Numbered from the stretch's first letter, positions 48,708 through 58,309 are shown. The stretch: DNA of 64,000 bases from Streptomyces longwoodensis (GCF_001514125.1 NZ_KQ948563.1:120469-184468), one strand, 5' to 3'. The notes: generated by a model from the sequence alone, not told the origin. Program-made: numbers and translations.

Positions 48708-49088
48708 ATGTCGCACCCTGACGAACTGCTCGTCGGCATCGCCGAGCTCGTGGAGTCGCAGCACACCAGTCGGATGTCCCTGACCGTCGTGGTCCCCGGG
48801 GCCGTCATCACGGGCCGACTGGCCCCTGAGGCCATGTGGAAGGAGCGCGTGGCGGAGGTCCTGCGGGATTCCGCGCAGCTCGGGGACTTCGCCTCCGTCT
48901 TCATCCGCTCCGCCCGCGAGGGCACCGTCGCGCCACGGCGTGACGGGCCGCCGACCCACCTCCACTTCCACGTCGCCCGCATCCTCCAGGGCAGCTACGG
49001 CATCCCCGACTCCGGCGGGATGTACCGCGTGGCGCTCTCCGACGTGAGCGCCTGGACCATCGGGGACATCGGGTACTCGGACCAGTGA
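48708..49088 (+). CDS. GvpU-like gas-vesicle accessory-type protein
   Basis: 126 aa: DELLVGIAELVESQHTSRMS, then LTVVVPGAVITGRLAPEAMW and a C-terminal THLHFHVARILQ...VALSDVSAWTIG. The alternation of a short helix and a beta-barrel-like core resembles GvpU accessory proteins. No other gvp gene is present, so any link to gas vesicles is doubtful. ATG 48708 is preceded only by a weak site. Confidence 0.5.
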   Translation: MSHPDELLVGIAELVESQHTSRMSLTVVVPGAVITGRLAPEAMWKERVAEVLRDSAQLGDFASVFIRSAREGTVAPRRDGPPTHLHFHVARILQGSYGIPDSGGMYRVALSDVSAWTIGDIGYSDQ

Positions 49089-49137
49089 GCCAGTAAGGGT
49101 CGAGGGGAGTCCACTGAGGACCCAGTGGGCTCCCCCG

Positions 49138-49914
49138 TCAGGTGTTCCAGCTCTCGTCGTACGGGTCGTGCGGCACCGGTACCGGTGTCGCCTCTGTCAC
49201 CCGCAGGAACGGGACGGGGCCGCCGTTCACCGGGTCCTTCTCCGTGCGGGGCGTGTAGGTGCCGGTGACCGTCAGCCAGGTGTCCGGCTGCAGGACCGGC
49301 GGGATCGCCCCGGTGAGGCCGATCTTCACCGGCTGGGCGTCCGCGGCACAGCAGTTGAGCGCCATACGCACCAGGTACGGCGTGCCGCTCCGGTCCACCG
49401 CCACGAAGCCGGTGACCTGGATCCGGCGGCCCTCCAGCGTGCGGCCCTTGCCGTAGACCGCGCGGCCCGCGTAGTCCACCACGCTCAGCCGCAGGGGGCC
49501 GGTGGCGGGCAGCGCCGGGTAGGCGAGCGGCTGTTGCAGGGCCGTGCCCGTACGGGTCGCGCTGTACGAGCCCAGGGCCGGCGGCGCCACCAGGATCAGC
49601 GCCAGCAGGGGCAGGAGCAGCAGCCAGGAGACGTGCGGGGCGTGGTGACCGTGCCCGTCCGCACCGGGCCCGTCCGTGCCGAGCCCGTGCCCGAGTCCCG
49701 ACCCAGGCCCAGCCCCCGACCCGGCACCCCGCCGCCCCCTCCGCCACCCGTACCCCACCGACGCCACCGCCGCCGCGACCAGCACCACCGCCGCCGCCAG
49801 CAGCAGGGGCCGCAGGCCCGCCTTGACGTAGCGCAGGTACAGGTCGGTCGTGCCCGCGTGCCACAGCGCCGCACCCAGCAGGAACAGCAGCGCGGACTGT
49901 GCCTGCCGGTTCAC
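49138..49914 (-). CDS. TIGR03943-type permease subunit
   Basis: 258 aa. Two N-terminal membrane segments (SALLFLLGAALWHAG, PLLLAAAVVLVAAAVASVG), a Gly-rich variable linker, a third (LLLLPLLALILVAPPALG), then an extracellular domain with the conserved RMALNCCAADAQPVKIGL. The double Cys could bind a metal. GTG 49914 overlaps the upstream permease stop by 4 bases (GTGA). The pair is a known two-gene unit in actinobacteria, probably metal-related, though its cargo is not established. Confidence 0.85.
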   Translation of the reverse strand: MNRQAQSALLFLLGAALWHAGTTDLYLRYVKAGLRPLLLAAAVVLVAAAVASVGYGWRRGRRGAGSGAGPGSGLGHGLGTDGPGADGHGHHAPHVSWLLLLPLLALILVAPPALGSYSATRTGTALQQPLAYPALPATGPLRLSVVDYAGRAVYGKGRTLEGRRIQVTGFVAVDRSGTPYLVRMALNCCAADAQPVKIGLTGAIPPVLQPDTWLTVTGTYTPRTEKDPVNGGPVPFLRVTEATPVPVPHDPYDESWNT

Positions 49915-50936
49915 AGCAGCACCGTCCCGACCAGCACGGACACCGCCACCGCCAGGACGAACGTGGCCGGCGCGAACCGTACCGCGAAGGCGCGGCCGAA
50001 CGTCCCCGCCTGCATCGCGAACAGCTTCAGGTCGATCATCGGGCCCACCACCAGGAACGCCAGCCGTGCCGTCAGGGAGAACTGGGTCAGCGACGCCGCC
50101 ACGAACGCGTCCGCCTCCGAGCAGATCGACAGCACGACCGCGAGGACCGCCAGGGCCAGGACCGAGAACACCGGGTTCTCGGCCGCCGTGCGCAGCCAGC
50201 TCTGCGGGGCCACCGCCTTCAGCGTGGCCGCGGCCATCGCGCCGAGCACCAGGTAGCCGCCCGCGTGCATCACGTCGTGCCGCACCGAGTTCCAGAAGGT
50301 CTCCCCCCGGGTCGCCCCCTCGTGCGGGGCGTGCCGGGGCGGGCGCAGCCAGTCGGTGCGGCCCAGCCGCTGCCACAGCCAGCCCATCACGCACGCCACC
50401 AGCAGGCCGCCGGCCAGCCGGGCCACCACCATCCGCGGCTCGCGCGGGAAGGCCACCGCCGTCGCGGTCAGGACGACCGGGTTGATCGCGGGCGCGGACA
50501 GCAGGAACGCCAGCGCCGCCGCCGGGGTCACGCCCCGCCGCACCAGCGCCCCGGCCACCGGGACCGACGCGCACTCGCAGCCGGGCAGCACCGCTCCCGC
50601 GAGGCCCGCCACGGGCACCGCCAGCGCCGGGCGGCCGGGCAGGGCGCGGGCGAAGAACGACGGCGGGACGTAGACGGCGATCGCCGCCGACAGCAGCACG
50701 CCGAGGACCAGGAACGGCAGTGCCTGCACCACCACCGCCACGAACACCGTGGTCCAGCTCTGCATCACCGGCGCCGACAGGGCCCGGCGGACGGGGGCCT
50801 GGAAGGTGACGAGGAGCAGGAGGACGAGGGTGAGGACGAGGGGCGAGGTGACCCGTCCCTGCGGGCCGGCCGGCGCGCTCTCCCCGGGCTCGTCGTGCGG
50901 AGTCCCCTCCTGCGGGGCCGACTTGGTGAGGGCCAC
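49911..50936 (-). CDS. Permease of the DUF318/ArsP type
   Basis: 341-aa membrane protein with about eight to ten hydrophobic segments. The signature LPGCECASVPVAGALVRRGV and AFLLSAPAINPVVLTATAV (a conserved Cys pair plus a Ser-Ala-Pro-x-x-Asn-Pro motif) defines the family. Homologues export organoarsenicals or other soft-ligand metals. GGAGG upstream supports GTG 50936. Coupled to the TIGR03943-type gene. Confidence 0.88.
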   Translation of the reverse strand: MALTKSAPQEGTPHDEPGESAPAGPQGRVTSPLVLTLVLLLLVTFQAPVRRALSAPVMQSWTTVFVAVVVQALPFLVLGVLLSAAIAVYVPPSFFARALPGRPALAVPVAGLAGAVLPGCECASVPVAGALVRRGVTPAAALAFLLSAPAINPVVLTATAVAFPREPRMVVARLAGGLLVACVMGWLWQRLGRTDWLRPPRHAPHEGATRGETFWNSVRHDVMHAGGYLVLGAMAAATLKAVAPQSWLRTAAENPVFSVLALAVLAVVLSICSEADAFVAASLTQFSLTARLAFLVVGPMIDLKLFAMQAGTFGRAFAVRFAPATFVLAVAVSVLVGTVLL

Positions 50937-51059
50937 GTGCGGGTACCTCCGGTCGTGTCGTCGCCTCCCCTTGCGTACGGACGGGCGCCGCCCTGCGTTC
51001 AGCCGTGCGTTCGGCCGGCCGGTGGAACCACGCGTCCCGGTGGGGCACTCTTCTCCCTC

Positions 51060-53114
51060 GTGGGGAGCGTTCCGAACCAGGGTGTGCGGGCGGGGTCGCC
51101 GGACGACGGCGGCCACATGGTGGTGTGCGGCGACGACGGGCTCGCGCACCGCCTCGCCGCCGAACTCCGGGGCGTGTACGGGGAGCAGGTCACCCTCGTC
51201 GTACCGGCCTCCGAGCGCACGGTACGGCCACCCGTCGTGGGGCGCGCCCGCGCGGTGTCGGCGGCGCTGCTCGACCGGGTGGTGAGCGCGGCCGTCAACC
51301 GGGCCGGCGGTGCCGCCAACGGCGCGGGAGGTCCCGACGCGTCCGCCGTCGGGGAGCCGGCCGCGGGCCAGAGGACGCTGGAGGCGGCCGAGCCGAGCGA
51401 GGCCGTGCTCGCCGAGGCGGGCGTGGAGCGGGCCGCCGCACTGGCGCTGGTCTACGAGGACGACGAGACCAACATCCGTGCCGCCCTCACCGCCCGGCGC
51501 CTCAACCCGCGGCTGCGGCTCGTCGTCCGGCTGTACAACCGGCGGTTGGGCCAGCACATCGAGGAACTGCTCGACCAGGCCGCCGCGTTGGCGACCGGGC
51601 ACCCGGCCGGGGCGGACGCCGCCGGGACGGACGCGGCCACGACGACCGTGCTGTCCGACGCCGACACGGCCGCGCCCGCGCTGGCGGCGAGCGCCGTGGT
51701 GGGCACGACCAAGGTGGTGCAGACGGACGGGCTGCTGCTGCGGGCCGTCGAGCGGGCACCGGGCGAGACGGCCGGTCCGAGCCTGGCCACCCTCGCGCTG
51801 CTGTCCGTGCCGGCCAACGGAAGCACAGCGGCGGCCGACAGAAGCTCCGCGGCGGCCGACGGAGGCACAGCGGGCGGCCCTTCGGCCCCGGGCGACGACC
51901 AGGGCCCCGCCCTCCTCCCCGACGCCGACGCCGTACGGTCGGCGACCGGGCGCGGGACCGTCGTGCTGGAGCAGGTGTCGTACGCACCGGAGGCCTCCTC
52001 CGGTGGGCCCCGCCGTCGGGGGCGCGGGGACGGTGGGCCATTGGGCCTGGTGTCGGGGGTCGTGTCGCGGCTGGCCTCGCTGTTCTCCCGGCAGCTGCGG
52101 TGGTCCCTCGCCGGTCTGGTGGCCTGCGTGGTCGCGCTGGCGGTGGCGCTGTGGCTGGCCACCGGCATCCACCCGCTCGGGGCGCTGTACCTGACCCTGC
52201 TCGACCTGTTCTCCATCAACGACCCGGCGGTCGGCGCGTCCACCGAACGGCAGGTCCTCCAACTGCTGTCCGGACTGGTCGGGTTGCTGCTGCTGCCGGT
52301 GCTGCTCGCGGCGGTGCTGGAGGCGCTCGGCACGTTCCGCGGGGCCGGGGCGCTGCGGCGGCCGCCGCGCGGCATGGGCGGGCACGTGGTGCTGCTGGGG
52401 CTGGGGAAGATCGGCACACGGGTGCTGGTCCGGCTGCGGGAGCTGGGCATCCCGGTGGTGTGCGTGGAGGCCGGGGCCGACGCGCGCGGGCTGGCCGTGG
52501 CGCGGCGGCTGCGGGTGCCGGTGGTGCTGGGGGACGTGACGCAGGAGGGGGTGCTGGAGGCCGCGAAGATCCACCGCGCGCACGCGTTCCTCGCGGTGAC
52601 CAGCTCGGACACGACGAACCTGGAGGCGGTGCTGTACGCGCGGTCCGTGCGGCCGGACCTGCGGGTGGTGCTGCGGCTGTACGACGACGACTTCGCCACG
52701 GCGGTGTACCGGACCCTGCGGGTGGCCTACCCGGGGGCGCAGACCCGCAGCCGGAGCGTGTCGCACCTCGCGGCACCGGCGTTCGCGGGGGCGATGCTGG
52801 GCCGGCAGATCCTGGGGGCCATACCGGTCGAGCGGCGGGTGCTGCTGTTCGTGGCGCTGGAGGCCGGGGCGCACGCGCAGCTGGCGGACAGGACGGTCGG
52901 CGAGGCGTTCCGGGCCGGGTACTGGCGGGTGCTGGCGCTGGACACGGGCGCCGGGGCGTCGGGGCTGGTGTGGGACCTGCCCGACGACTACGTGCTGCGG
53001 GGGCGGGACCGGGTGGTACTGGCCGCGACCCGGCAGGGGCTGGCGGAGCTGCTGCGCCGCCGGGGCCGGGACACGACGGCCCGGACGGCCGCGCCCCGCC
53101 CGCGGGTCCCCTGA
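51060..53114 (+). CDS. TrkA-N (RCK) domain potassium-channel-like protein
   Basis: About 684 aa. The N-terminal region starts HMVVCGDDGLAHRLAAEL, an RCK/TrkA-N module with a variable Ala/Thr-rich insertion (~130-300). Two membrane segments (LAGLVACVVALAVALWLATG and LLSGLVGLLLLPVLLAAVLE) flank GIHPLGALYLTLLDLFSIND, a pore-loop-like stretch without a TVGYG filter. The C-terminal TrkA-N is canonical: HVVLLGLGKIGTRVLVRL binds NAD. This is a ligand-gated ion channel or transporter of the two-RCK type. The start is GTG 51060 or ATG 51117. Confidence 0.8.
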   Translation: MGSVPNQGVRAGSPDDGGHMVVCGDDGLAHRLAAELRGVYGEQVTLVVPASERTVRPPVVGRARAVSAALLDRVVSAAVNRAGGAANGAGGPDASAVGEPAAGQRTLEAAEPSEAVLAEAGVERAAALALVYEDDETNIRAALTARRLNPRLRLVVRLYNRRLGQHIEELLDQAAALATGHPAGADAAGTDAATTTVLSDADTAAPALAASAVVGTTKVVQTDGLLLRAVERAPGETAGPSLATLALLSVPANGSTAAADRSSAAADGGTAGGPSAPGDDQGPALLPDADAVRSATGRGTVVLEQVSYAPEASSGGPRRRGRGDGGPLGLVSGVVSRLASLFSRQLRWSLAGLVACVVALAVALWLATGIHPLGALYLTLLDLFSINDPAVGASTERQVLQLLSGLVGLLLLPVLLAAVLEALGTFRGAGALRRPPRGMGGHVVLLGLGKIGTRVLVRLRELGIPVVCVEAGADARGLAVARRLRVPVVLGDVTQEGVLEAAKIHRAHAFLAVTSSDTTNLEAVLYARSVRPDLRVVLRLYDDDFATAVYRTLRVAYPGAQTRSRSVSHLAAPAFAGAMLGRQILGAIPVERRVLLFVALEAGAHAQLADRTVGEAFRAGYWRVLALDTGAGASGLVWDLPDDYVLRGRDRVVLAATRQGLAELLRRRGRDTTARTAAPRPRVP

Positions 53115-53187
53115 GGGAGCCGGCCGCCCCCGCCCGCAGGCCCCCTGAAAGGGCCGGCCCCCAGTCACCGGCCCCTCCAGCCCTCGG

Positions 53188-55005
53188 CTACTTCGGCAGA
53201 TGCCGTGCCGCGAAGTCGAGTTCGAGCTTGACCTGCTTGATGCGCTCGTCCACCACCAGGGAGCCGTGCCCGGCGTCGTAGCGGTACACCTCGTGGGGCG
53301 CGCCGCGGGACTCCAGGCGCTTGACGTAGTTGTCGATCTGGCGGATGGGGCAGCGTGGGTCGTTGACGCCCGCCGAGATGTGGACGGGGGCCTTGACCTC
53401 GTCCACGTAGGTCAGCGGGGAGGAGGCCGCGAAGCGCTCGGGGACCTCCTCGGGGGTGCCGCCGAGCAGCGTGCGGTCCAGGGCCTTCAGGGCCTCCATC
53501 TCGTCGTGGTACGCCGTGACGTAGTCGGCGACCGGGACCGCGGCGATGCCCAGCGTCCAGGCGTCGGGCTGGACACCGAGGCCCAGCAGGGTGAGGTAGC
53601 CGCCCCAGGAGCCGCCGGTGAGCACCAGCCGGGCCGGGTCGGCGAGCCCCGAACCCACCGCCCACTCGCGCACCGCCGCGATGTCCTCCAGCTCGATCAG
53701 GCCGACGCGGTGCTTGAGCGCGTCCGTCCAGGCGCGGCCGTAGCCCGTGGAGCCGCGGTAGTTGACGCGGACCACGGCGTACCCGTGGTCGACCCAGGCG
53801 GCCGGGGCCGCCGCGAAGGCGTCGCTGTCGTGCCAGGTGGGGCCGCCGTGGATGTCGAACACCGTGGGCAGCGGACCCGTGGCGCCCCTCGGCCTCTGCA
53901 CCAGGGCGTGGATGCGGCCGCCGGGGCCGTCCACCCACACGTCCTCCACCGGCACCGAGCCGGGGCACTTCATGCCGGGCGGGTCGAGCACCACGTCCCC
54001 CGTGGTGGAGCGCACGACGGGCGGCTCGGCGGCCGAGGACCACAGGTACTCCACGCTGCCGTCCGGGCGGGCCGTCGCCCCCGAGACGGTGCCGGGCGGG
54101 GTGGGGATGCGGGTCAGCGTGCCGTCGGCGAGGTCGTAGCGGAACAGCTCGCTGCGGGCCTCGAAGCCGTGGACGACGAGCAGCGCGGAGCCGTCCGGGT
54201 ACCACTCGGCGCTCACGTCGCCCGGCAGGTCCAGCTCCAGGTCGGTCTGCTCGCCGGTCAGCACGTCCCACACCAGCGGCTCCCAGCGGCCCCGGCGCTG
54301 GTGTCCGACGAGGAGGCGGCTGTCGCCGTCGACGGGTGCGAAGCCGAGCACGTCCAGGCCGAGCTCCTCGCGGCCGCCGTCGGTGTCGTCGAGCTCGGCG
54401 ACCGTGGTGCCGTCAGGGCGCAGCACGCGCAGCGCCGAGTGCATGGCGTCGCCGTGCTCGGTGTGCTCGACCGCGATGAGCGAGCCGTCGTGGGAGAGGT
54501 CGCCGACGCCCGCCGACTCGCGGTGCCGGTACAGCTCGAACGGTGCCTCGCCCTCGCGGGCCAGGTGGAGGGTGGTGCCGTCCTCGTCGGTGGAGCGGCC
54601 GATCACCGCGGTGCGGCCGTCGCGGCTCAGGGCCAGGCCGGCCGGGTAGGACGGGTCGAGGCCGGGGGCGGCCAGCTCGTCCTCGCCGCCGGTGAAGGGC
54701 TGGCGGCGCCACACGCCGAACTCGTCGCCGTCCTTGTCGTCGAACCACCAGATCCAGGCGCCGTCCGGGGAGAGCACGCCGTCCGTGGTGCCGTTCGCCC
54801 GGTCGGTCACCTGGCGCTGCTCGCCGGTGGCGCGGTCCCACGCGTACAGCTCGTACGTCCCCGTCGCGTTCGACACGAACAAGGACCGGTCCGGCGCGTC
54901 CTCCGCCCAGTCGGGCAGGGACACCCTCGGCGCGCGGAAGCGCTTCTCCCAGTCCGGCATCTCCACGGTCCGCTCGGCCGCGTCCGGCCCGTTGCTCTCA
55001 GTCAT
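53188..55005 (-). CDS. S9-family prolyl oligopeptidase-type peptidase
   Basis: 605 aa. A beta-propeller half with repeated WxWxxD/DG strands (LSPDGAWIWWFDDKDGDEFG, LSRDGRTAVIGRS, WYPDGSALLVVHG) is followed by an alpha/beta-hydrolase domain. The triad is visible: Ser in GGSWGGYLTL, Asp in VNDPRCPIRQ, His in DAGHGSLV. It cleaves short peptides or acyl-peptides, probably cytosolic as there is no signal peptide. ATG 55005 is preferred over a start 20 codons upstream. Confidence 0.92.
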   Translation of the reverse strand: MTESNGPDAAERTVEMPDWEKRFRAPRVSLPDWAEDAPDRSLFVSNATGTYELYAWDRATGEQRQVTDRANGTTDGVLSPDGAWIWWFDDKDGDEFGVWRRQPFTGGEDELAAPGLDPSYPAGLALSRDGRTAVIGRSTDEDGTTLHLAREGEAPFELYRHRESAGVGDLSHDGSLIAVEHTEHGDAMHSALRVLRPDGTTVAELDDTDGGREELGLDVLGFAPVDGDSRLLVGHQRRGRWEPLVWDVLTGEQTDLELDLPGDVSAEWYPDGSALLVVHGFEARSELFRYDLADGTLTRIPTPPGTVSGATARPDGSVEYLWSSAAEPPVVRSTTGDVVLDPPGMKCPGSVPVEDVWVDGPGGRIHALVQRPRGATGPLPTVFDIHGGPTWHDSDAFAAAPAAWVDHGYAVVRVNYRGSTGYGRAWTDALKHRVGLIELEDIAAVREWAVGSGLADPARLVLTGGSWGGYLTLLGLGVQPDAWTLGIAAVPVADYVTAYHDEMEALKALDRTLLGGTPEEVPERFAASSPLTYVDEVKAPVHISAGVNDPRCPIRQIDNYVKRLESRGAPHEVYRYDAGHGSLVVDERIKQVKLELDFAARHLPK

Positions 55006-55128
55006 GGCCCCATAGTGCCTGCTCGGACCGCCCGTGTGCTGGTCCGCTCCCCAGCCTGTGGACAACTTTCGTCATGTACTTACCAGGAGCGTTCCCCGCC
55101 GGGTCCCCACCGCGTCCCCGTCGGGCCC

Positions 55129-55196
55129 CCACCGCGTCCCTGCCGGTGTCCCCGGCACGCCCCCACCGCGTCCCTGCCGGTGTCCCCGGCACGCCC
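55129..55196. repeat. 34-bp tandem duplication before SURF1
   Basis: Two identical 34-bp units (55129-55162, 55163-55196), with a degenerate copy before (from ~55107) and a partial one after. They fill the gap between the divergent peptidase and SURF1 genes and are not coding. Confidence 0.85.
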
Positions 55197-55273
55197 CCAC
55201 CGTGTACCCGGCAGGCCCCCGAACCCGCCCCCCGCGCCCCGGCACGGCGCGACGGCCCCGTACCGTTGAGGGC

Positions 55274-56116
55274 GTGTACCGGTTCCTGCTGACGCCCCGC
55301 TGGTGGGGGATCAACGTCTTCCTGCTGCTGGCCGTGCCGTTCTGCATCTTCATGGGGTCCTGGCAGCTGAGCCGGTTCGAGGCGCGCGTGGACGACCACC
55401 GCACCGCGCAGGCGCAGGTCTCCGAGGACCGCACCGAGGCCCCCCGCCCGCTCGCCGACATGCTGCCGGTGGACAAGGCGACCTCGGGCAAGCGCGTCAC
55501 CGCGACCGGCCGCTACGCCACCCAGCTGCTCGTGCCCGACCGCACGCTGGACGGCCGCAAGGGGTTCTACGTGCTGACCCTGCTGCGCACCGACGGCGGC
55601 AAGGCGCTCCCCGTGGTCCGGGGCTGGCTGCCGGGCACCGCCGACGCGGCCGCGGCGCCCGCCCCGCCGGCCGGCGAGGTGACCGTCACCGGCGCGCTCC
55701 AGGCGTCCGAGACGCCCGGGGACAACGGCGTGAGCGCCCGGGGCGGGCTGCCGGCCGGGCAGACCGCCGCGATCAGCGCGGCCTCGCTGGTCAACGTGGT
55801 GCCGTTCGACGTCTACGACGCCTGGGTGACGCTGGACCGGGCCGACTCGGGGATGACGGCGGTGCCCGCGACCGCGCCCGCCGGGACCGGCCTGGACCTG
55901 AAGGCGTTCCAGAACCTCGGCTACACCGGCGAGTGGTTCGTCTTCGCGGGCTTCGTGGTGTTCATGTGGTTCCGCCTGCTGCGCCGCGAGGTCGAGTTCC
56001 AGCGCGACGCGGCCCTCGGCCTGCTCCCGGAGGGGGAGGCCGGGGAACCGGCGACGGGCGAGGAGCCCGCCACCCCGGCCGCTCCCTACGACGGCGCCAG
56101 CACGCCCGTCCGGTAG
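55274..56116 (+). CDS. SURF1-family cytochrome oxidase biogenesis protein
   Basis: 280 aa. Two membrane segments at the ends (GINVFLLLAVPFCIFMGSWQ with the GxWQLxR motif, and WFVFAGFVVFMWFRLLRREV) hold an extracytoplasmic domain with RVTATGRYATQLLVPDRTLD and LPVVRGWLPG. This is the normal SURF1 plan; it assists haem insertion into aa3-type oxidase. The C-terminal tail of ~45 residues is acidic and low-complexity. GTG 55274 is the start. The 3' end overlaps the convergent membrane-protein gene by 31 bases. Confidence 0.88.
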   Translation: MYRFLLTPRWWGINVFLLLAVPFCIFMGSWQLSRFEARVDDHRTAQAQVSEDRTEAPRPLADMLPVDKATSGKRVTATGRYATQLLVPDRTLDGRKGFYVLTLLRTDGGKALPVVRGWLPGTADAAAAPAPPAGEVTVTGALQASETPGDNGVSARGGLPAGQTAAISAASLVNVVPFDVYDAWVTLDRADSGMTAVPATAPAGTGLDLKAFQNLGYTGEWFVFAGFVVFMWFRLLRREVEFQRDAALGLLPEGEAGEPATGEEPATPAAPYDGASTPVR

Positions 56117-57252
56117 ACCGTCCCGGCGCACGCGTCGGGCACCGTCGCGGTGAGGGTCGGCCCGCCGCCGTCCGGGGTGTACGCCACGGCGACGCTGCCG
56201 TCGGCCGTGCCGTCCTCGGTGAACAGCTGCGGGGAGGTGCCGTCGGTACCGGACGCGCCGGACGCGCCGGTGGACGTGCCGCCGTTCGCCACGCCGGTCG
56301 GCTCGGTCGGGCTCGGGCTCGGTGACGAGGAGCCGCCGGAGTCGCCGCCGCCGTTCGTCGGGCAGGTCTCCGACGGCACCCAGGCGAACCGCACGTCGTA
56401 GGCGGAGCCCGGCGTGAGGACCAGCCGGGAGACGTACAGCGACGGGTCGGGCAGGGCGGCCGCGGCGTCGCCGGAGGTGTGCTCGGTGACGCTGATCTTC
56501 GCCGGGTCGGCGGCGCCCTGCGGGGTGGTCGTCAGGGCGACCCCGCCGTCGACGGCGCAGCTCTTGGCGGAGACGTTGGTGACGCGGAAGCCGCCGTAGA
56601 CGATGCCGGCCGCGTCGGCGCCCTGGACGGCGGCGGTGGCGGAGCCGAGCTGGTCGGCGGCGCAGGCGGGGGCCTCGGCGGAGCTGGGTGCGGACGGGCC
56701 GGCGCCGCCGGCGGTGCCGGCCGCGCCGCCGTCGCCCTTGCCCTCGTCGCTGCCCTTGGTGCTGCCGTCGCCCTGGCTGCCGGTCGGGCCGCCGGAGTCG
56801 GCCCGGCCCTCGGAGCCGCCGTCGGGCTGCTTGCCCTCGCCGGTGCCGCCGTGAGCCTGGGAGGCCTGGCCGGCGATGGCGGGGTTGGCGTCGGTGCCGC
56901 CGGAGTTCGAGACGTGGATCAGGGCCGGGACGGCGGTGCCGACGAAGAGTGCCGCGGCGGCCATGCCGACGGCTGCCTGGCGCTTGCGGGCCCGGCGGGC
57001 CGGGACGGCCTTGCGCAGGTGGTCGAGGCTGCCGTCGCGCGGTTCGATGTCGGAGACCGCCTGCTGCAGCATCCGCCGCAGGGCCAGCTCGTCCGAGCCG
57101 AACCCGTCGGGGCCCTGGTCGTCGAGGTGGTGGTTCACGTGTCCGTTCCCAGCGTGCGTGTGCTTCGGGTGGCCGGCCGGGTCCATCGGCTCGTGCCACG
57201 CGTACGGTTCGTGTCGCTCATGGGAGTCGCGCCCCTCGCCGTCCTGGTTCAC
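56086..57252 (-). CDS. Sigma-factor-linked membrane protein
   Basis: 388 aa. The His-rich cytosolic N-terminus (residues 1-50) is followed by ELALRRMLQQAVSDIEPRDG, a DNA- or sigma-interacting-type helix. Then come one membrane segment (AAVGMAAAALFVGTAVPALI) and a long Gly/Ser/Pro-rich extracellular part ending in a beta domain (CAVDGGVALTTTP to VPDACAGTVYRTG). It overlaps the upstream sigma gene by 4 bases (GTGA), so it is probably its anti-sigma or signalling partner. A zinc anti-sigma motif is not seen. Confidence 0.75.
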   Translation of the reverse strand: MNQDGEGRDSHERHEPYAWHEPMDPAGHPKHTHAGNGHVNHHLDDQGPDGFGSDELALRRMLQQAVSDIEPRDGSLDHLRKAVPARRARKRQAAVGMAAAALFVGTAVPALIHVSNSGGTDANPAIAGQASQAHGGTGEGKQPDGGSEGRADSGGPTGSQGDGSTKGSDEGKGDGGAAGTAGGAGPSAPSSAEAPACAADQLGSATAAVQGADAAGIVYGGFRVTNVSAKSCAVDGGVALTTTPQGAADPAKISVTEHTSGDAAAALPDPSLYVSRLVLTPGSAYDVRFAWVPSETCPTNGGGDSGGSSSPSPSPTEPTGVANGGTSTGASGASGTDGTSPQLFTEDGTADGSVAVAYTPDGGGPTLTATVPDACAGTVYRTGVLAPS

Positions 57253-57923
57253 GCCGACGCTCCCATCGCGCCCCGCAGGGCGGCGATGCCGCGTGAGCCG
57301 TACGCCTTGACGGAGCCGAGCGAGATGCCGAGGGTCTCGGCGACCTGGGCCTCCGTCATGTCCGCGAAGTAGCGCAGCACCAGGACCTCGCGCTGGCGGC
57401 GCTGGAGGCCCTTCATCGCCTTGATCAGGGCGTCGCGCTCCAGCTGGTCGTAGGCGCCCTCCTCCGCGCTCGCCATGTCGGGCATCGGCTTGGAGAGCAG
57501 CTTCAGGCCGAGGATGCGCCGGCGCAGCGCGGAGCGGGAGAGGTTGACGACGGTCTGGCGCAGGTACGCCAGGGTCTTCTCCGGGTCGCGGACGCGCTTG
57601 CGCGCGGAGTGGACGCGGATGAAGGCCTCCTGGACGACGTCCTCGCAGGAGGCGGTGTCGTCGAGCAGGAGGGCGGCGAGGCCGAGCAGCGAGCGGTAGT
57701 GCGCCCGGTAGGTCTCGGTGAGGTGGTCGACGGTGGTGCCGGCCGCCACGGTCTCGTCGGCGCCGTCACGCGGGCTGGGGATGCGGGCGGGCCGCGCTGC
57801 GGGCATGGGGGCGATCACCGGCATGCCGCCGGGCGCCCCGGCCGCGCGGGGCCGGACGGTCCGGCGGGGCGGCCGCAAAGCGGTGCCCCGGGCCGTCGCG
57901 GGGAAGTCGAGTACCTCTGCCAC
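57249..57923 (-). CDS. ECF sigma factor, SigE-like (group 4)
   Basis: 224 aa. After a Pro/Arg-rich N-terminal extension (~70 residues), region 2 is TYRAHYRSLLGLAALLLDDT with DVVQEAFIRVHS, and region 4 is LQRRQREVLVLRYFADMTEA followed by QVAETLGISLGSVKAYGSRG. Both core regions are complete. The gene is coupled to the downstream membrane protein by GTGA. GTG 57923 is the likely start, as in the S. coelicolor homologue by memory; a long open frame continues upstream without a good site. Confidence 0.88.
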   Translation of the reverse strand: MAEVLDFPATARGTALRPPRRTVRPRAAGAPGGMPVIAPMPAARPARIPSPRDGADETVAAGTTVDHLTETYRAHYRSLLGLAALLLDDTASCEDVVQEAFIRVHSARKRVRDPEKTLAYLRQTVVNLSRSALRRRILGLKLLSKPMPDMASAEEGAYDQLERDALIKAMKGLQRRQREVLVLRYFADMTEAQVAETLGISLGSVKAYGSRGIAALRGAMGASA

Positions 57924-58309
57924 GCCAGTTGGACACGCACACCCCCTCGGGGGTTGTACGCGCGATGCCCCCCTCTTGCGCGGGGTGGCACCACCCGTCT
58001 CCCCCCGGACGCCCCGGCCGGCCCGTCTCCGGCGCCGGGCAGCACAACCGACGGTGTGTCCCATGCCCTCATGCGTCCCGCTCTTCCCCTGTGTCCACCA
58101 ACGATCGGGCGTCCCCACGCCCGCGACCGCGGCGCCCCCTGCGCGCCGTGGCCGTCTGCCTCCGCACCCTGGAAAGGGCGACCGCAAAGACGCTCCCCGC
58201 GCTCCGCACGGTTGCGGAGAGCGGGGAGGAAACAACCGGTGAGCAAATCCTACAAACGTTTTCGGCCCTGGCCAGGGGTTACGTGCGGCAACCCCCTGCC
58301 GGGAAACGT
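57924..58309. other. Intergenic region upstream of the sigma factor gene
   Basis: 386 bp between the 5' end of the sigma gene and the 3' end of asd, all minus-strand. It should contain the sigma-gene promoter. No operator or small gene stands out. Confidence 0.5.

Noticed and set aside
51060..53114. TrkA-type protein considered as a classical K+ channel
   Set aside because: No TVGYG-type selectivity filter is visible in the pore-like loop, so only the general channel-like/RCK call is made.
49899..53168. Over-long open frames on both strands through the permease and TrkA genes
   Set aside because: Only the parts from 50936 (minus) and 51060 (plus) have family motifs; the extensions are GC-driven read-through.
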